From DP-19 sp036496285 (lineage in GTDB: Bacteria > Desulfobacterota > Binatia > UTPRO1): a stretch of DNA of 64,000 nt. Position 1 is the first letter of the stretch. Every line of letters begins with the position of its first letter. The stretch spans positions 28,826-92,825 of the forward strand of contig DASXLI010000104.1 in NCBI GenBank assembly GCA_036496285.1. The letters run 5' to 3'. The notes under the pieces were generated by a model. It made no database searches, had not been told where the DNA came from, and worked only from the letters and a program-made list of their open reading frames with translations. This document shows, piece after piece, positions 8,760 through 17,529 of this stretch. Both the position numbers and the translations under genes were made by a program.

Positions 8760-9200
8760 ATGACCATTCTACGACAGCAGCATGTGTCGCGGCTCGCGTT
8801 GGCCGCGGCGATCGCGTTTACGGCAGCGCTGCCCCTGTCATCGTGTGCCTCGAAGCACCAGACGGTCGCGACGACCGAGACGGTGACGGACATCGATCAG
8901 CATCGACTGCCGCCGCCGAGGATGATCGACATCTCGATCGTCAACCTGCACGACGTCCCGAGCGACGATCCGGCCGAGGAGAAGGTGGTCGGAACGATCG
9001 TCAATGAGGGCGATCGCGCGGTCGATCAGGTGGCGATCCGCGTCGAGGCGCTCGACACGACCGGCAACGTGATGCACACGGTCACGACGCCGCCGCTGGC
9101 GCAGACGATCGAGCCGTTTGGCGGCAAGGCGAGCTTCGAGGCGATGATCCCGCACGATGAGCTGATCGCCGGGTACCATGCGGTCGCGATCGCGCGGTAG
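8760..9200 (+). CDS. Putative lipoprotein with FxLYD-like domain
   Basis: A 146-residue product. Its N-terminus MTILRQQHVSRLALAAAIAF...LSSC has a basic n-region, a hydrophobic core and a lipobox-like LSSC, so lipidation is likely. The mature part (VVGTIVNEGDRAVDQVAIRVEALD, GGKASFEAMIP) has the pattern of FxLYD/DUF3426-type beta-sandwich domains that describe transmitted intra-protein strands; this is a resemblance, not a proven match. An upstream in-frame ATG at 8622 would add a non-signal leader, so ATG 8760 is preferred. Function unknown. Confidence 0.72.
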   Translation: MTILRQQHVSRLALAAAIAFTAALPLSSCASKHQTVATTETVTDIDQHRLPPPRMIDISIVNLHDVPSDDPAEEKVVGTIVNEGDRAVDQVAIRVEALDTTGNVMHTVTTPPLAQTIEPFGGKASFEAMIPHDELIAGYHAVAIAR

Positions 9201-9230
9201 CAGCGCGGAGTCTGACGACCAGGGTCCGCC

Positions 9231-11141
9231 TCAGGAAGGGGCGGGCGGCACCGCCTCGGTGTCGGGCTCCACCGTCGAGGCCGTGCGCTCGAGCGTGCGG
9301 CCTGCGGCCTCGCGTCCCGTGAGCCACGCGGTGTCCATCGGGTAGACGAGCGGGTCGAAGATCACGAAGTAGAGGTGCCAGACCAGGATCGCCAGCGTGG
9401 CGAGGAGCGCTTCGTAGAAATGCACGACGGTGGCGACGTCGAGCATCCACTTCGGCAGGTGGGTGAGGGACCAGGTCTCGAACCAGAGCACGAAGCCGCT
9501 GAGCGCCATGATGCCGATGCCCCAGGCGACGGCCAGGTACTCCAGCTTCTCCACGTAGCCGACCGCGGGCGAACGCGGCAGGTCGGCACGTCTGCCAATG
9601 AACCAGCGCAGGCGCTCGCGTAGCTCGGTCAGGTCCTGGCGTCCCGGCATCATGGCGCGGACGCACGCGCGCGCCCGGCGATCGAGCGCGAGATGGACGG
9701 CGTGAAGCCCGAAGCTGCCGAGCAGCACCACGGCCGCCAGCCGGTGCAGGATGCCGCGGAAACGCCAGTGCTCCTCCCACGCGACCAGCGGCCGGGCCCA
9801 CCACGCCTCCGGGTAGGTGAGCGCGAAGCCCGACCACACGAGGACGAGGAAGCTCGCGAGCAGCAGCCCGTGCGCGATGCGGAACCACAGGCCCATGCGT
9901 TGGCGACGGGCGTACGCCGGAACGACCGGACGCACGAGGCCGCTGATGGCCTTGCGACGCAGGTCGAGCAGGTTGTGCGTCGTCATCGCCCCGATCACGA
10001 TCGCAATGAGCCAGAGATAGGCGATGCGTATCCAATACACCGCGGGGTGCGTGCGCTCCCGTTCCGCGGGCAGGACGTGCACGGCGCCGATGGCGAACGT
10101 CGTCCCGGCACCCGGATGACAGACGCCGCACGTCGCCGGCAGGTTCGCCGGATGCACGTGCGAGCGGGGATCGCTGGACGGCAGGATGTCGTGGACGCCG
10201 TGGCACGAGGCGCAGTTGGCGACGCTCGCGTTCCCCGCTCGCCCGGCGAGGCCGTGAAAGCTGCTCTCGAACGCGGCGACGGCGGTGCTCTTCAAGCCAA
10301 ATTTCTCGGTGAGGCGGACGTCGGCGTGGCAGCGCTCGCACGCCATCTTCGGCACGTTGGAGACGAAGACCGGCGAGTCCTTGTCGCCCGGACCGAGGAT
10401 GCGGTGCTCGCCGTGGCAGTCGGTGCACACCGGGGCCTCGCGGATGCCGCGGGCGGCGGCCTGTCCATGCACGCTCGCCGCGAAGGCCCGGGCGACGGCG
10501 GCGTGGCACTGGCCGCACGTGTCGGGAACGTTCTTGCGGTTGACGCGTGAGCGCGGATCGTCGGGCGAGCGGATGTCGTGGCTTCCGTGACAGGAGCCGC
10601 ACGTCGCGGCATGCCCTCCTGCTTGAACGCTCCGCGCGTGCACGCTCTCGGCATACGCCGCGAGCGGTTGCGCGCGCTTGATGCCGGTGCCGACCATGAA
10701 TGCGGGATCGGCGTGGCAACGACCGCAGGTCGCGGCGAGGCGTTTCGGGTGGATGGGCGATGTCTCGTCATCGGCAGGGCGGAGCGCATGGATCGCGCCG
10801 TGGCAGGCGAGGCATCCCGGCCGCTCGCCGCCGCCCTGCGCGGCCGCGCCGTGGGCGCTCGCGGCGAGCTTCTCGACCTCCTCCGCGTGACAGTTGTTGC
10901 ACGTCTCGAGTGGATCGCTCTTCTCGTGCGGGAACTCGTCGTGCCCGACGTGGCACGACACGCAGTCCACACCGGCATCGCCATGGACGGTGTGCTTCCA
11001 GGCGTCGGCGTCGACGACGAGCTTCGGATCGCCGACGTCCTTCGCCGTCCCGTGACACCCGAGGCAGTCGTCCCCGGCGTGGACGAGCGCCGGCACGGCG
11101 AGCGCCAGGACCGCCAGCGCGATCAGCAGCGCGATGCGCAC
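9231..11141 (-). CDS. Undecahaem cytochrome c fused to a cytochrome b561-like membrane domain
   Basis: The 636-residue protein starts with a signal peptide (MRIALLIALAVLALAVPALVHA). A periplasmic region (about 23-355) follows with eleven CxxCH haem-c motifs: CLGCH, CVSCH, CNNCH, CLACH, CGRCH, CGSCH, CGQCH, CTDCH, CERCH, CASCH and CGVCH. The C-terminal third holds at least four or five transmembrane segments with histidines spaced as in the cytochrome b561/NapC-type di-haem membrane module (HNLLDL, RIAHGLL, GLHAVHLAL, HLYFVIFD). Such a design would pass electrons between the quinone pool and periplasmic haems. It follows the pentahaem gene by 15 bases, so both probably work as one complex. Electron direction and partner are not determined. 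Confidence 0.9.
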   Translation of the reverse strand: MRIALLIALAVLALAVPALVHAGDDCLGCHGTAKDVGDPKLVVDADAWKHTVHGDAGVDCVSCHVGHDEFPHEKSDPLETCNNCHAEEVEKLAASAHGAAAQGGGERPGCLACHGAIHALRPADDETSPIHPKRLAATCGRCHADPAFMVGTGIKRAQPLAAYAESVHARSVQAGGHAATCGSCHGSHDIRSPDDPRSRVNRKNVPDTCGQCHAAVARAFAASVHGQAAARGIREAPVCTDCHGEHRILGPGDKDSPVFVSNVPKMACERCHADVRLTEKFGLKSTAVAAFESSFHGLAGRAGNASVANCASCHGVHDILPSSDPRSHVHPANLPATCGVCHPGAGTTFAIGAVHVLPAERERTHPAVYWIRIAYLWLIAIVIGAMTTHNLLDLRRKAISGLVRPVVPAYARRQRMGLWFRIAHGLLLASFLVLVWSGFALTYPEAWWARPLVAWEEHWRFRGILHRLAAVVLLGSFGLHAVHLALDRRARACVRAMMPGRQDLTELRERLRWFIGRRADLPRSPAVGYVEKLEYLAVAWGIGIMALSGFVLWFETWSLTHLPKWMLDVATVVHFYEALLATLAILVWHLYFVIFDPLVYPMDTAWLTGREAAGRTLERTASTVEPDTEAVPPAPS

Positions 11142-11156
11142 CGCGGTCGCCGCACG

Positions 11157-11894
11157 CTACTTTGCGCCCCGGCGCGCCATGACCTCCGCCTCGTTGGTGA
11201 TCGCATCCGTCAGCTTGAACAGATCGCGGCTCTGCTGCAGCACCGCGTCGAGATCGAACGTGTGCCACTTGAGCTGGATGTCGTGGTAGTCGCGCTCGAG
11301 ACCGTGGAAGCGGCGGATCGCGTCCTCATACCAGGCGGGATTGGCCCGGCGCGCCTCATCCATCGCCCGGCGCGCGTGGTACAGCTTGGTCTTCGTCATC
11401 GCGACCATCGCGAGCGCCGTCTGCGCGTGCACCGGCTTGTCGTGGCAGACGGCACATCGCTCGGTCAGCTCGCGGGCGGTCGGCAGGCTCGTGGCCATCG
11501 CCCCGTGACACGTGAAGCACGTGGCGCCCTTGTCGTGCGCCGCGAGCTCGCGCGCGTGGACGGTGCCCTTGAACGCGTCGAGCTCGTTCCGGTGGCAGGT
11601 TCCGCAGGTGTCGGGAAGGCGTGTCGGGTGCACGGAGCTCTCGGGCTCGCTCGCGGGGTGCACACCATGGTGCGCGACGTCCGCGTTTCGCGCAGCGGGA
11701 TCGCCCCCATGACATTTCTCGCAGCCGACGCCGCCGTGGGCGTGCACCGACGTCTGCCAATCCGCGAAGCTGTGGCCGAGCGTGATCGGCAGCACCTCGC
11801 GCTTGTGGCACTGCACGCACTCGTTCTGTTCCCATTCGGCATGCGCCGCGACCGCGACCAGCGCGAGCACGACCTGCAGCAGGACACGTCGCAT
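11157..11894 (-). CDS. Pentahaem cytochrome c
   Basis: A 245-residue periplasmic protein with a short signal peptide (MRRVLLQVVLALVAVAAHA) and five CxxCH motifs: CVQCH, CEKCH, CGTCH, CFTCH and CAVCH. All lie in the first about 145 residues. The remaining about 95 residues are helical and rich in His, Trp and charged residues (WYEDAIRRFHGLERDYHDIQLKWH), as in the C-terminal helices of NrfA/octahaem-type or c554-like cytochromes. Start ATG 11894 (or GTG 11900) follows a GGAGG. It is the first gene of a two-gene unit with the undecahaem/b561 protein, likely as its periplasmic redox partner. Confidence 0.88.
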   Translation of the reverse strand: MRRVLLQVVLALVAVAAHAEWEQNECVQCHKREVLPITLGHSFADWQTSVHAHGGVGCEKCHGGDPAARNADVAHHGVHPASEPESSVHPTRLPDTCGTCHRNELDAFKGTVHARELAAHDKGATCFTCHGAMATSLPTARELTERCAVCHDKPVHAQTALAMVAMTKTKLYHARRAMDEARRANPAWYEDAIRRFHGLERDYHDIQLKWHTFDLDAVLQQSRDLFKLTDAITNEAEVMARRGAK

Positions 11895-11997
11895 GAGCAC
11901 CGAAGATCCTCCCCCCGGAGCCGTCGTAGAATCCGCGGCAGTGTGTCCGAGATCTTTCGCGTCCGTCAAGCCAACGATTTCGGCTCGCCCGGGGTGT

Positions 11998-12858
11998 CTA
12001 CCGCCCGACGAGCTGCGCCACCTCCCGCTCGATCTGTCGGAGCAAGCGCGGCAGCAGCTCGCGCTCGGGATCACGCGCCCGCCGGGCCAGCAAGGAGACG
12101 ATGCCCTTCTCGATGACGCGCTTCGTCTCGTCCCGCACGGCGACGCACGCCGCCGTGCTCGCGCGCTTGCCGGCATACTGGTGCGTCTCGATCGGCCGGC
12201 CAAACGAGAAGTAGATGCGCTCCGGTCGGGGCAAGAGCGTCGGCCCGATTCCCCTGACGAGCGGCACGAGCGTGTCCATGCGGACGCCCATGCGCTCGAG
12301 GAGCGGGCGCGCCCCCTCTGGGAGCAGTGCGTCGCCATCGACGACGATGTCCCACGCGTCCTCGGCACCCACCGCCGCAAACGGCACGATGGGATAGCCG
12401 TGGCGGAGCGCCATCCGGGCGAAGCCCAGGCGCTCGCCCCACAGGAGGCGATACTTCTCGCTCTTGTGCTTGAAGACCTCGCGCGCCCCACCCGGGAAGA
12501 CCAGGACGGACTCGCCGGCAGCCATGAGCGTCGCGCAGTTCTCGCGCGTGCCGTCGATGACGCCGAACTTGGTCAGCACGTCCCGCCAGAGCGGGATCTT
12601 GAAGTGCACGTGGTCGCCGAGGGCGCGGATGACGACGCCGCGCTTGCCGTAGAGCTCGGCGATCAGGAGCGGGGCGTCGAGCGAGAACAGCGTATGGTTG
12701 CCGACGAACAGGCATGGCCGATCGCGGGGAACGTTGCGCAAGCCGTAAGAGAGCGGACTGGTGAGCAGCCGGAGCGGCGTGAGCAGCAGCGCTAGCTCGC
12801 GCATCTCGCCGGCCGAGGGATGATGGGGCGGGATCTCGCGAGGCGTCCGGCGACGCAT
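11998..12858 (-). CDS. MGAT/phytyl-ester-synthase-like acyltransferase
   Basis: A 286-residue acyltransferase of the LPLAT superfamily, MGAT-like branch. It carries VGNHTLFSLDAPLL (the family His block), the glycerol/substrate block FPGGAREVFKHKSEKYRL, and GYPIVPFAAVGAED. These blocks strongly resemble the acyltransferase part of plant phytyl ester synthases and DGAT-related enzymes rather than PlsC. The His-Asp spacing is five rather than the usual four residues, consistent with that branch. ATG 12858 starts five bases past the stop of the CoA transferase upstream. Likely role: esterifying a lipid alcohol or diacylglycerol with acyl-CoA. Substrate is inference. Confidence 0.85.
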   Translation of the reverse strand: MRRRTPREIPPHHPSAGEMRELALLLTPLRLLTSPLSYGLRNVPRDRPCLFVGNHTLFSLDAPLLIAELYGKRGVVIRALGDHVHFKIPLWRDVLTKFGVIDGTRENCATLMAAGESVLVFPGGAREVFKHKSEKYRLLWGERLGFARMALRHGYPIVPFAAVGAEDAWDIVVDGDALLPEGARPLLERMGVRMDTLVPLVRGIGPTLLPRPERIYFSFGRPIETHQYAGKRASTAACVAVRDETKRVIEKGIVSLLARRARDPERELLPRLLRQIEREVAQLVGR

Positions 12859-12863
12859 GGCCG

Positions 12864-14063
12864 CTACGCGACGGTGCCGTCGGCGCGCAACGCGGCGATC
12901 TCGGCGTCGCCGTACCCGAGCTCGCCCAGCACCTGGTCGGTGTGCTCGCCGTACGTGGGCGCGGGGCGATCCGGGTGCGTGGGGGTGGCGTCGAAGCGAG
13001 CGGCGGGAAGGGCCTGGCGCATCCGCCCGGCGCTCGGGTGCTCGGTCTCCGCGAGGATGCCGTTCGCCCGCACCTGTGGGTGCTCCGGGACCTCGTCGAG
13101 GGACAGTACGGGCGCGTGTGGTACGTCGTGCTGCTCGAAGCGCGCGCACCAGTCGGCCGTCGTCCGGCTGGCGATCACCGCCGCGAAGATCTCACGCAGC
13201 TCGGGCAGGCGGCTCAAGCGGTCGAAGATCGAGCGGAACCGCGGGTCGTCCAGTAAATCCTCGCGCTCGGCTGCGCGACACATCTTGGTCCATTGGTCGT
13301 CGGTCAGCGCCGCGACGGTGATCGAGCCGTCACGCGTCGGATAGATCCGGTAGATCGTCGCGAACGGCGGCACCCGGAAGATGCCGTCGCCGAGGAGCGT
13401 GTGGTTCATCATGCCGTCGGGCCAGAGGAAGGCGAGGGCGGCGTCGAGCATGGCGACATGCACGTGCTGCCCGCCGCGCCCGCGCGCCCGCGCCAGGAGC
13501 GCGGCCGTCACGGCCTGCGCGACCGTGTACGCGGTCGCCTTGTCGAGCGTGAGGTTGCGGACGAGCTCGGGCGTGCCGGTATCGGGATCACCCTGCACCG
13601 CGGCGACCCCGCTCAGCGCCTGGATCACGTTGTCGTAGACCGGACGATCGGCGAACGGGCCGCTCTCCCCGAAGCCGGAGATCGAGGTGTAGACGACGTC
13701 GGGCGCGAGCGCCCGGATGGCGTCGTAGCCGAAGCCCAGGCGCTCGAGGACGCCGGGCCGGAAGTTCTGCACAAACACGTCCGCTCCGCGGACCAGTCGG
13801 CGGAGGACCTCCTTGCCGGTCTCGCGGCGGAGATCGACGACGATCGAGCGCTTGCTGCGATTCAGGTTCAGGAAGGTCGAGGCCATGCCGCCACGCATCG
13901 CACCGAACATCCGCATCGGGTCGCCCATGCCGGGCGCCTCTACCTTGATGACATCGGCGCCCTGGTCGCCGAGAATCATCGTCGCCAGCGGGCCGCTGAT
14001 GACGTTGCTGAGGTCGACGACGCGGATGCCCGCGAGCGGGCCGGGGGTTGCGCTGGGAGACAC
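12864..14063 (-). CDS. CaiB/BaiF family (class III) CoA transferase
   Basis: It moves CoA between two carboxylic acids. The 399-residue product has the family N-terminus GIRVVDLSNVISGPLATMIL, the ADVIKVEAPG motif, the conserved Asp region, ISGFGESGP and the C-terminal VPHAPVLSLDEVPEHPQ. Length matches the roughly 400-residue norm. The start is taken as GTG 14063, which gives the family N-terminus at residue 11; no good Shine-Dalgarno is seen and the frame stays open further upstream. It is followed at once by the acyltransferase gene. Substrate acids are unknown. Confidence 0.92.
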   Translation of the reverse strand: MSPSATPGPLAGIRVVDLSNVISGPLATMILGDQGADVIKVEAPGMGDPMRMFGAMRGGMASTFLNLNRSKRSIVVDLRRETGKEVLRRLVRGADVFVQNFRPGVLERLGFGYDAIRALAPDVVYTSISGFGESGPFADRPVYDNVIQALSGVAAVQGDPDTGTPELVRNLTLDKATAYTVAQAVTAALLARARGRGGQHVHVAMLDAALAFLWPDGMMNHTLLGDGIFRVPPFATIYRIYPTRDGSITVAALTDDQWTKMCRAAEREDLLDDPRFRSIFDRLSRLPELREIFAAVIASRTTADWCARFEQHDVPHAPVLSLDEVPEHPQVRANGILAETEHPSAGRMRQALPAARFDATPTHPDRPAPTYGEHTDQVLGELGYGDAEIAALRADGTVA

Positions 14064-14193
14064 GGTCGTCGTGTAGCCCGGTCCGGCAACGCATTCCAGC
14101 CCGAAGGGGCGGAACCGCGTCGTCCCGACTTCGCCTCCGCGTGACGCCGGTGCTAGCAAGGAAGGAGCGGTCGCCACGCTGGAGGGAGACGCG

Positions 14194-14961
14194 ATGCCCA
14201 AGCTCTCGTCGGCCGAGACCCGCGCGATAGCGCCGCTCGCGGAGCGGCAGCTTCGACGCTGGGCAGGGACACTGGCCTCATGGGCCGACCCGTCGCAGCG
14301 CCGGGTGGAACGACTACCCGAGGACGTCAAGCCGTTCGTCGCGCTCTCGCGACAGGCCGGGGCCGGAGGCGAGGACGTCGGACGCCTCGTCGCCGCCGCG
14401 CTCGGTTGCGAGTGCCTCGATCGGGAATTGCTGACTCGCCTCGCAGAGTCGGAACACCTGCCGCGGATCCTGCTCGAGTTCGTCGACGAGACGACGTCCA
14501 CCCTGGTGCGCGAGGTCTTCAGCCGCTGGCTCGACGCGCGCGTGATCACGCAGGACGAGTTCGTCCGACGGCTTGGCCACCTGATGCTGATCGCCGCGCA
14601 CGACGGACCGGCGGTCTTCGTCGGCCGCGGCGCGCAGTTCATCCTCCCGCGCGACAAGGCGTTGGCCGTGTACGTGATCGCGCCCCTCGAGCGCCGCGTC
14701 GCGGATGCCATGACCCGGCGGCAGCTCGATCACCAGGCGGCCGAGGCGTGGGTGCGCGACACCGACGAGGACCGCGCCCATTTCATCCGCCATCAGTTCC
14801 ACGCGGATCCGACGGACCCGCGACTCTACGACCTGACGATCAATCTCGAGTGGCTCGATCAGCAGACGGCCGCGCGCACCATCGTCGAGGCGTACCGCCA
14901 GCGCTTCGGCCGGTCTGTGCCGGCGGGCGGCCGCGTCATCGGTGCGACGTCGCGGGGCTGA
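14194..14961 (+). CDS. Cytidylate-kinase-like family protein
   Basis: A 255-residue P-loop nucleotide-kinase-like protein. The segment VALSRQAGAGGEDVGRLVA (about 50-68) stands where CMP kinases have their Walker A, and DREL plus the later FVGRGAQFIL fit the cytidylate-kinase-like (Cytidylate_kin2) family. C-terminal RHQFHADPTDPRLYDLTIN matches the substrate/lid part of the family. A GGAGGGAG Shine-Dalgarno precedes ATG 14194. It is distinct from the housekeeping cmk, being longer at the N-terminus. The phosphate acceptor is not known. It converges with the FUSC-like gene on its right. Confidence 0.85.
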   Translation: MPKLSSAETRAIAPLAERQLRRWAGTLASWADPSQRRVERLPEDVKPFVALSRQAGAGGEDVGRLVAAALGCECLDRELLTRLAESEHLPRILLEFVDETTSTLVREVFSRWLDARVITQDEFVRRLGHLMLIAAHDGPAVFVGRGAQFILPRDKALAVYVIAPLERRVADAMTRRQLDHQAAEAWVRDTDEDRAHFIRHQFHADPTDPRLYDLTINLEWLDQQTAARTIVEAYRQRFGRSVPAGGRVIGATSRG

Positions 14962-14980
14962 TCGCTCGCGATTGCCGCGC

Positions 14981-15481
14981 TCACTCTCCGGGAAACGGGA
15001 TTGCCGTCAGCGCGAGTCCGATACCGATGCCGCCGACGATCTCCACGCACCGCCACAGTCCGGCCGCGAGCGTGTGCTCCTGCCGGTCGAAGGTGAACAC
15101 CAGGACGGTTGTCAGCGCGGCGAGCGGCATCGGGTCGTGCAGTCGACCCGAGGACCAGCACAGGAGGATCGTGACGGCGACCGCGGCGCTCACGGTGAAG
15201 GCGTTGGCCGGCACGGCCGCAGCGAACGCCGTCGCCACCGCGGCGCCGATCAACGTCCCGACGGCGCGGTTGATCCCCTTGGCCCACGTCTCGCGCCTGC
15301 GGGGCTGGATCACCACGATCGCCGAGATTGCCAGCCAGATGCCGTGCGTCAGATCCAGCCCTTGCCACAGCGCGGTCGCAATACCGGCCGCCAATGCCGC
15401 CCGGACGGTATAGGCGATCCTGTACGCGTATGACTCTGTACCGACGCCGCCTGACGGCGGGAATGCCGAGTCCGCTCGCAT
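14981..15481 (-). CDS. FUSC-like inner membrane protein
   Basis: A 166-residue polytopic membrane protein. The stretch ALWQGLDLTHGIWLAISAIVVIQPRRRETWAKGINRAVGTLIGA matches the FUSC/aromatic acid exporter core (seen from about residue 40), where short two-half proteins export aromatic acids or stabilise membranes. About four to five helices are predicted by eye. It is shorter than AaeB or FusC, so it is a minimal single-module version. Its left neighbour converges; the right neighbour is a small membrane stress protein on the same strand. Confidence 0.78.
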   Translation of the reverse strand: MRADSAFPPSGGVGTESYAYRIAYTVRAALAAGIATALWQGLDLTHGIWLAISAIVVIQPRRRETWAKGINRAVGTLIGAAVATAFAAAVPANAFTVSAAVAVTILLCWSSGRLHDPMPLAALTTVLVFTFDRQEHTLAAGLWRCVEIVGGIGIGLALTAIPFPGE

Positions 15482-15500
15482 CCTCCCGAAGACGTAACCG

Positions 15501-15758
15501 CTAGCCGAGGTGCTGCCAGGCGAACAGCACGAGGATCGCGCCGATCACCGACATCACGAAGCCGGCAGGATGGAACGACGTGCCCTCCGGCGGTCGCGAG
15601 ATCAGGCTGCCGATGAACCCGCCGACGAACGACCCGACGATGCCGAGGATCGACGTCAAGAGTAGGCCCAGGTGTTCCGCACCCGGCACGAACAGGCGCG
15701 CCACCGCGCCGACGATCAATCCGATAATGAGGCTCCAGATCGCGTGGCCGATACCCAT
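15501..15758 (-). CDS. GlsB/YeaQ/YmgE-type small membrane protein
   Basis: An 85-residue, three-helix membrane protein of the transglycosylase-associated family: GHAIWSLIIGLIVGAVARL, GLLLTSILGIVGSFVGGFIG and a C-terminal GFVMSVIGAILVLFAWQHL. The glycine-rich GLIVGAVARL...PG motif is diagnostic. A GGAGGACACC precedes ATG 15758. These proteins are often stress-induced; the mechanism is not established. It lies 20 bases upstream of the FUSC-like gene on the same strand, so the two may be co-transcribed. Confidence 0.88.
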   Translation of the reverse strand: MGIGHAIWSLIIGLIVGAVARLFVPGAEHLGLLLTSILGIVGSFVGGFIGSLISRPPEGTSFHPAGFVMSVIGAILVLFAWQHLG

Positions 15759-15871
15759 GGTGTCCTCCTTTGCGGGACCACGTAGCGTGTAACGGGTGGG
15801 CGCGACGTAGAGAAGCGGTCTCGGTGGAGCCGTTGCGTCCGGTCAGGCCGTCAGGCGTACTGGTTCCTGAC

Positions 15872-17194
15872 ATGACGCGGCCGCGGATCGTCATCGTCGG
15901 AGGAGGCTTCGGCGGGCTCCAGGCCGCGCGCCGGTTGCGGCGGGCGGACGCCGACGTGGTCATCGTCGACCGCCACAACTACCATCTGTTTCAGCCGCTC
16001 CTGTACCAGGTGGCGACGGCCGTGCTCTCACCGGCGGACATCGCCGAGCCGATCCGCACGATCCTTCGCTACCAGCGAAACGTGGCGGTCGTGCTGGGCG
16101 AAGTGACCGCCGTCGTGCCGTCGCGTCGCACCCTGATCCTGGGACAGGGCTCGAGCGGCGAGCGCTCCGAGATGTCGTACGACTATCTCGTCCTCGCGTG
16201 CGGCGCCATGCACTCGTACTTCGGACACGACGCCTGGATGCCCAACGCCCCCGGCCTGAAGACGATCGACGATGCGCTCGAGATCCGCCGGCGGGTGTTC
16301 CTGTCCTTCGAGGAGGCGGAGCGCGAGGAGGACGACGTGACCCGCCGCCGCGAGCTGACCTTCGTCGTGGTCGGCGGCGGTCCCACGGGCGTCGAGCTCG
16401 CCGGTGCCGTCAAGGAGATCGCCGGCCGCTCCATTCCGCTCGACTTCCGCCACGTCGATACCAGTACGGCGCGCGTCGTCTTGGTCGAGGCGGGCGACCG
16501 TCTGTTGCCGGCGATGCATCCCGCGCTCAGCGCCCGTGCCGAGCGCGACCTTGTGGCGATGGGCGTCGAGGTGCTCCTGCGCAGCACCGTCACCAACGTC
16601 GATCGACACGCGGTGTGGATCGGCGAGCGCCACATCGACACGCAAAACGTGCTCTGGGCCGCGGGCGTGCGCGCCGAGCCCGTGGCCGCGGGCCTCGGCG
16701 TGCCGCTCGACCGCAACGGTCGCGTCATGGTCGGGCCGGATCTGTCGATCGCGGGTCATCCAGAGGTGTTCGTGATCGGCGACCTGGCGCACGTCGCCGA
16801 TGCGGCAACCGGCCGCCCTGTCCCGGGCCTCGCGCCGGCGGCGATGCAGATGGGCCGCTTCGTCGGCCGCCTCATCGCCGCGGAACTGACGGGCCGCGCG
16901 ACGCCACGTCCGGCGTTCAAGTACTTCGACAAGGGCACGTTGGCGACCATCGGCCGCAACCGCGCCGTCGCGCAGATCGGGCCGCTCCGCCTCGGCGGAT
17001 TCGTCGCGTGGTTGGCGTGGTCGCTCGTCCACATCACGTTCCTCGTCGGCTTCCGCAACCGGCTCATGGTGCTGCTGGGGTGGGCCTGGAACTACGTCGT
17101 CTGGAAGAAGGGCGCGCGTCTGATCACGGGTGATCCAGCGGTCGAGATCGAGCGGCCGCGTGACCTGCACGGGAAGAGCGCGGCGCAGAACTAG
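15872..17194 (+). CDS. ndh: Type II NADH dehydrogenase (NDH-2)
   Basis: It oxidises NADH and reduces quinone without pumping protons. The 440-residue flavoprotein has two dinucleotide-binding motifs: IVGGGFGGLQAARRL at the N-terminus (FAD) and VVVGGGPTGVELAGAV at about 165-180 (NADH). It also has NYHLFQPLLYQVATAVL typical of NDH-2, a second FAD contact VIGDLAHV, and AAMQMGRFVG. The C-terminal GGFVAWLAWSLVHITFLVGFRNR is an amphipathic or membrane-anchoring helix as in bacterial NDH-2. ATG 15872 fits the family N-terminus; an upstream frame from 15770 is unlikely. It is monocistronic by appearance and could feed the quinol used by the cytochrome pair, which is speculation. Confidence 0.92.
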   Translation: MTRPRIVIVGGGFGGLQAARRLRRADADVVIVDRHNYHLFQPLLYQVATAVLSPADIAEPIRTILRYQRNVAVVLGEVTAVVPSRRTLILGQGSSGERSEMSYDYLVLACGAMHSYFGHDAWMPNAPGLKTIDDALEIRRRVFLSFEEAEREEDDVTRRRELTFVVVGGGPTGVELAGAVKEIAGRSIPLDFRHVDTSTARVVLVEAGDRLLPAMHPALSARAERDLVAMGVEVLLRSTVTNVDRHAVWIGERHIDTQNVLWAAGVRAEPVAAGLGVPLDRNGRVMVGPDLSIAGHPEVFVIGDLAHVADAATGRPVPGLAPAAMQMGRFVGRLIAAELTGRATPRPAFKYFDKGTLATIGRNRAVAQIGPLRLGGFVAWLAWSLVHITFLVGFRNRLMVLLGWAWNYVVWKKGARLITGDPAVEIERPRDLHGKSAAQN

Positions 17195-17529
17195 GTAGAG
17201 GGATTCATCATCCCGACCGCAGCAGGATGCCGTTGTCGATCCGATGCGACGATCCGTGCACGATGCTGCAAGGAATTGCGCGATGCCTTCCCACGTATGG
17301 GAAGCGGTAGAGAAGAACGCAGAGATGGCGATCGTCGTTCCATGACAGGCGCCACCTTCGTACCTTCCAGCCGCAGAGGACTACGGCAAAGCGCAGCTCT
17401 GCATGTCTTCGCGTAGCCGCACCGTGCCACCTCAGGCCGATGTGCTTTCGTATCGGCATTGCATTTGCAGTTCCTATCGCCTCGGAGGTGGCGCACGAGA
17501 TGACATCCAGGAACACACTAGGTGGAAAA
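17195..17529 (+). other. Intergenic region, no gene seen
   Basis: About 335 bases between ndh and the Cys-rich secreted protein. Base composition is less GC-rich than the genes. A small perfect hairpin (CTTCCCA / TGGGAAG, loop CGTA, 17287-17304) is present without a T-run. Open frames here are short and lack Shine-Dalgarno or family resemblance. It may hold the promoter of the secreted gene; I cannot point to a convincing -10/-35 pair. Confidence 0.5.
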
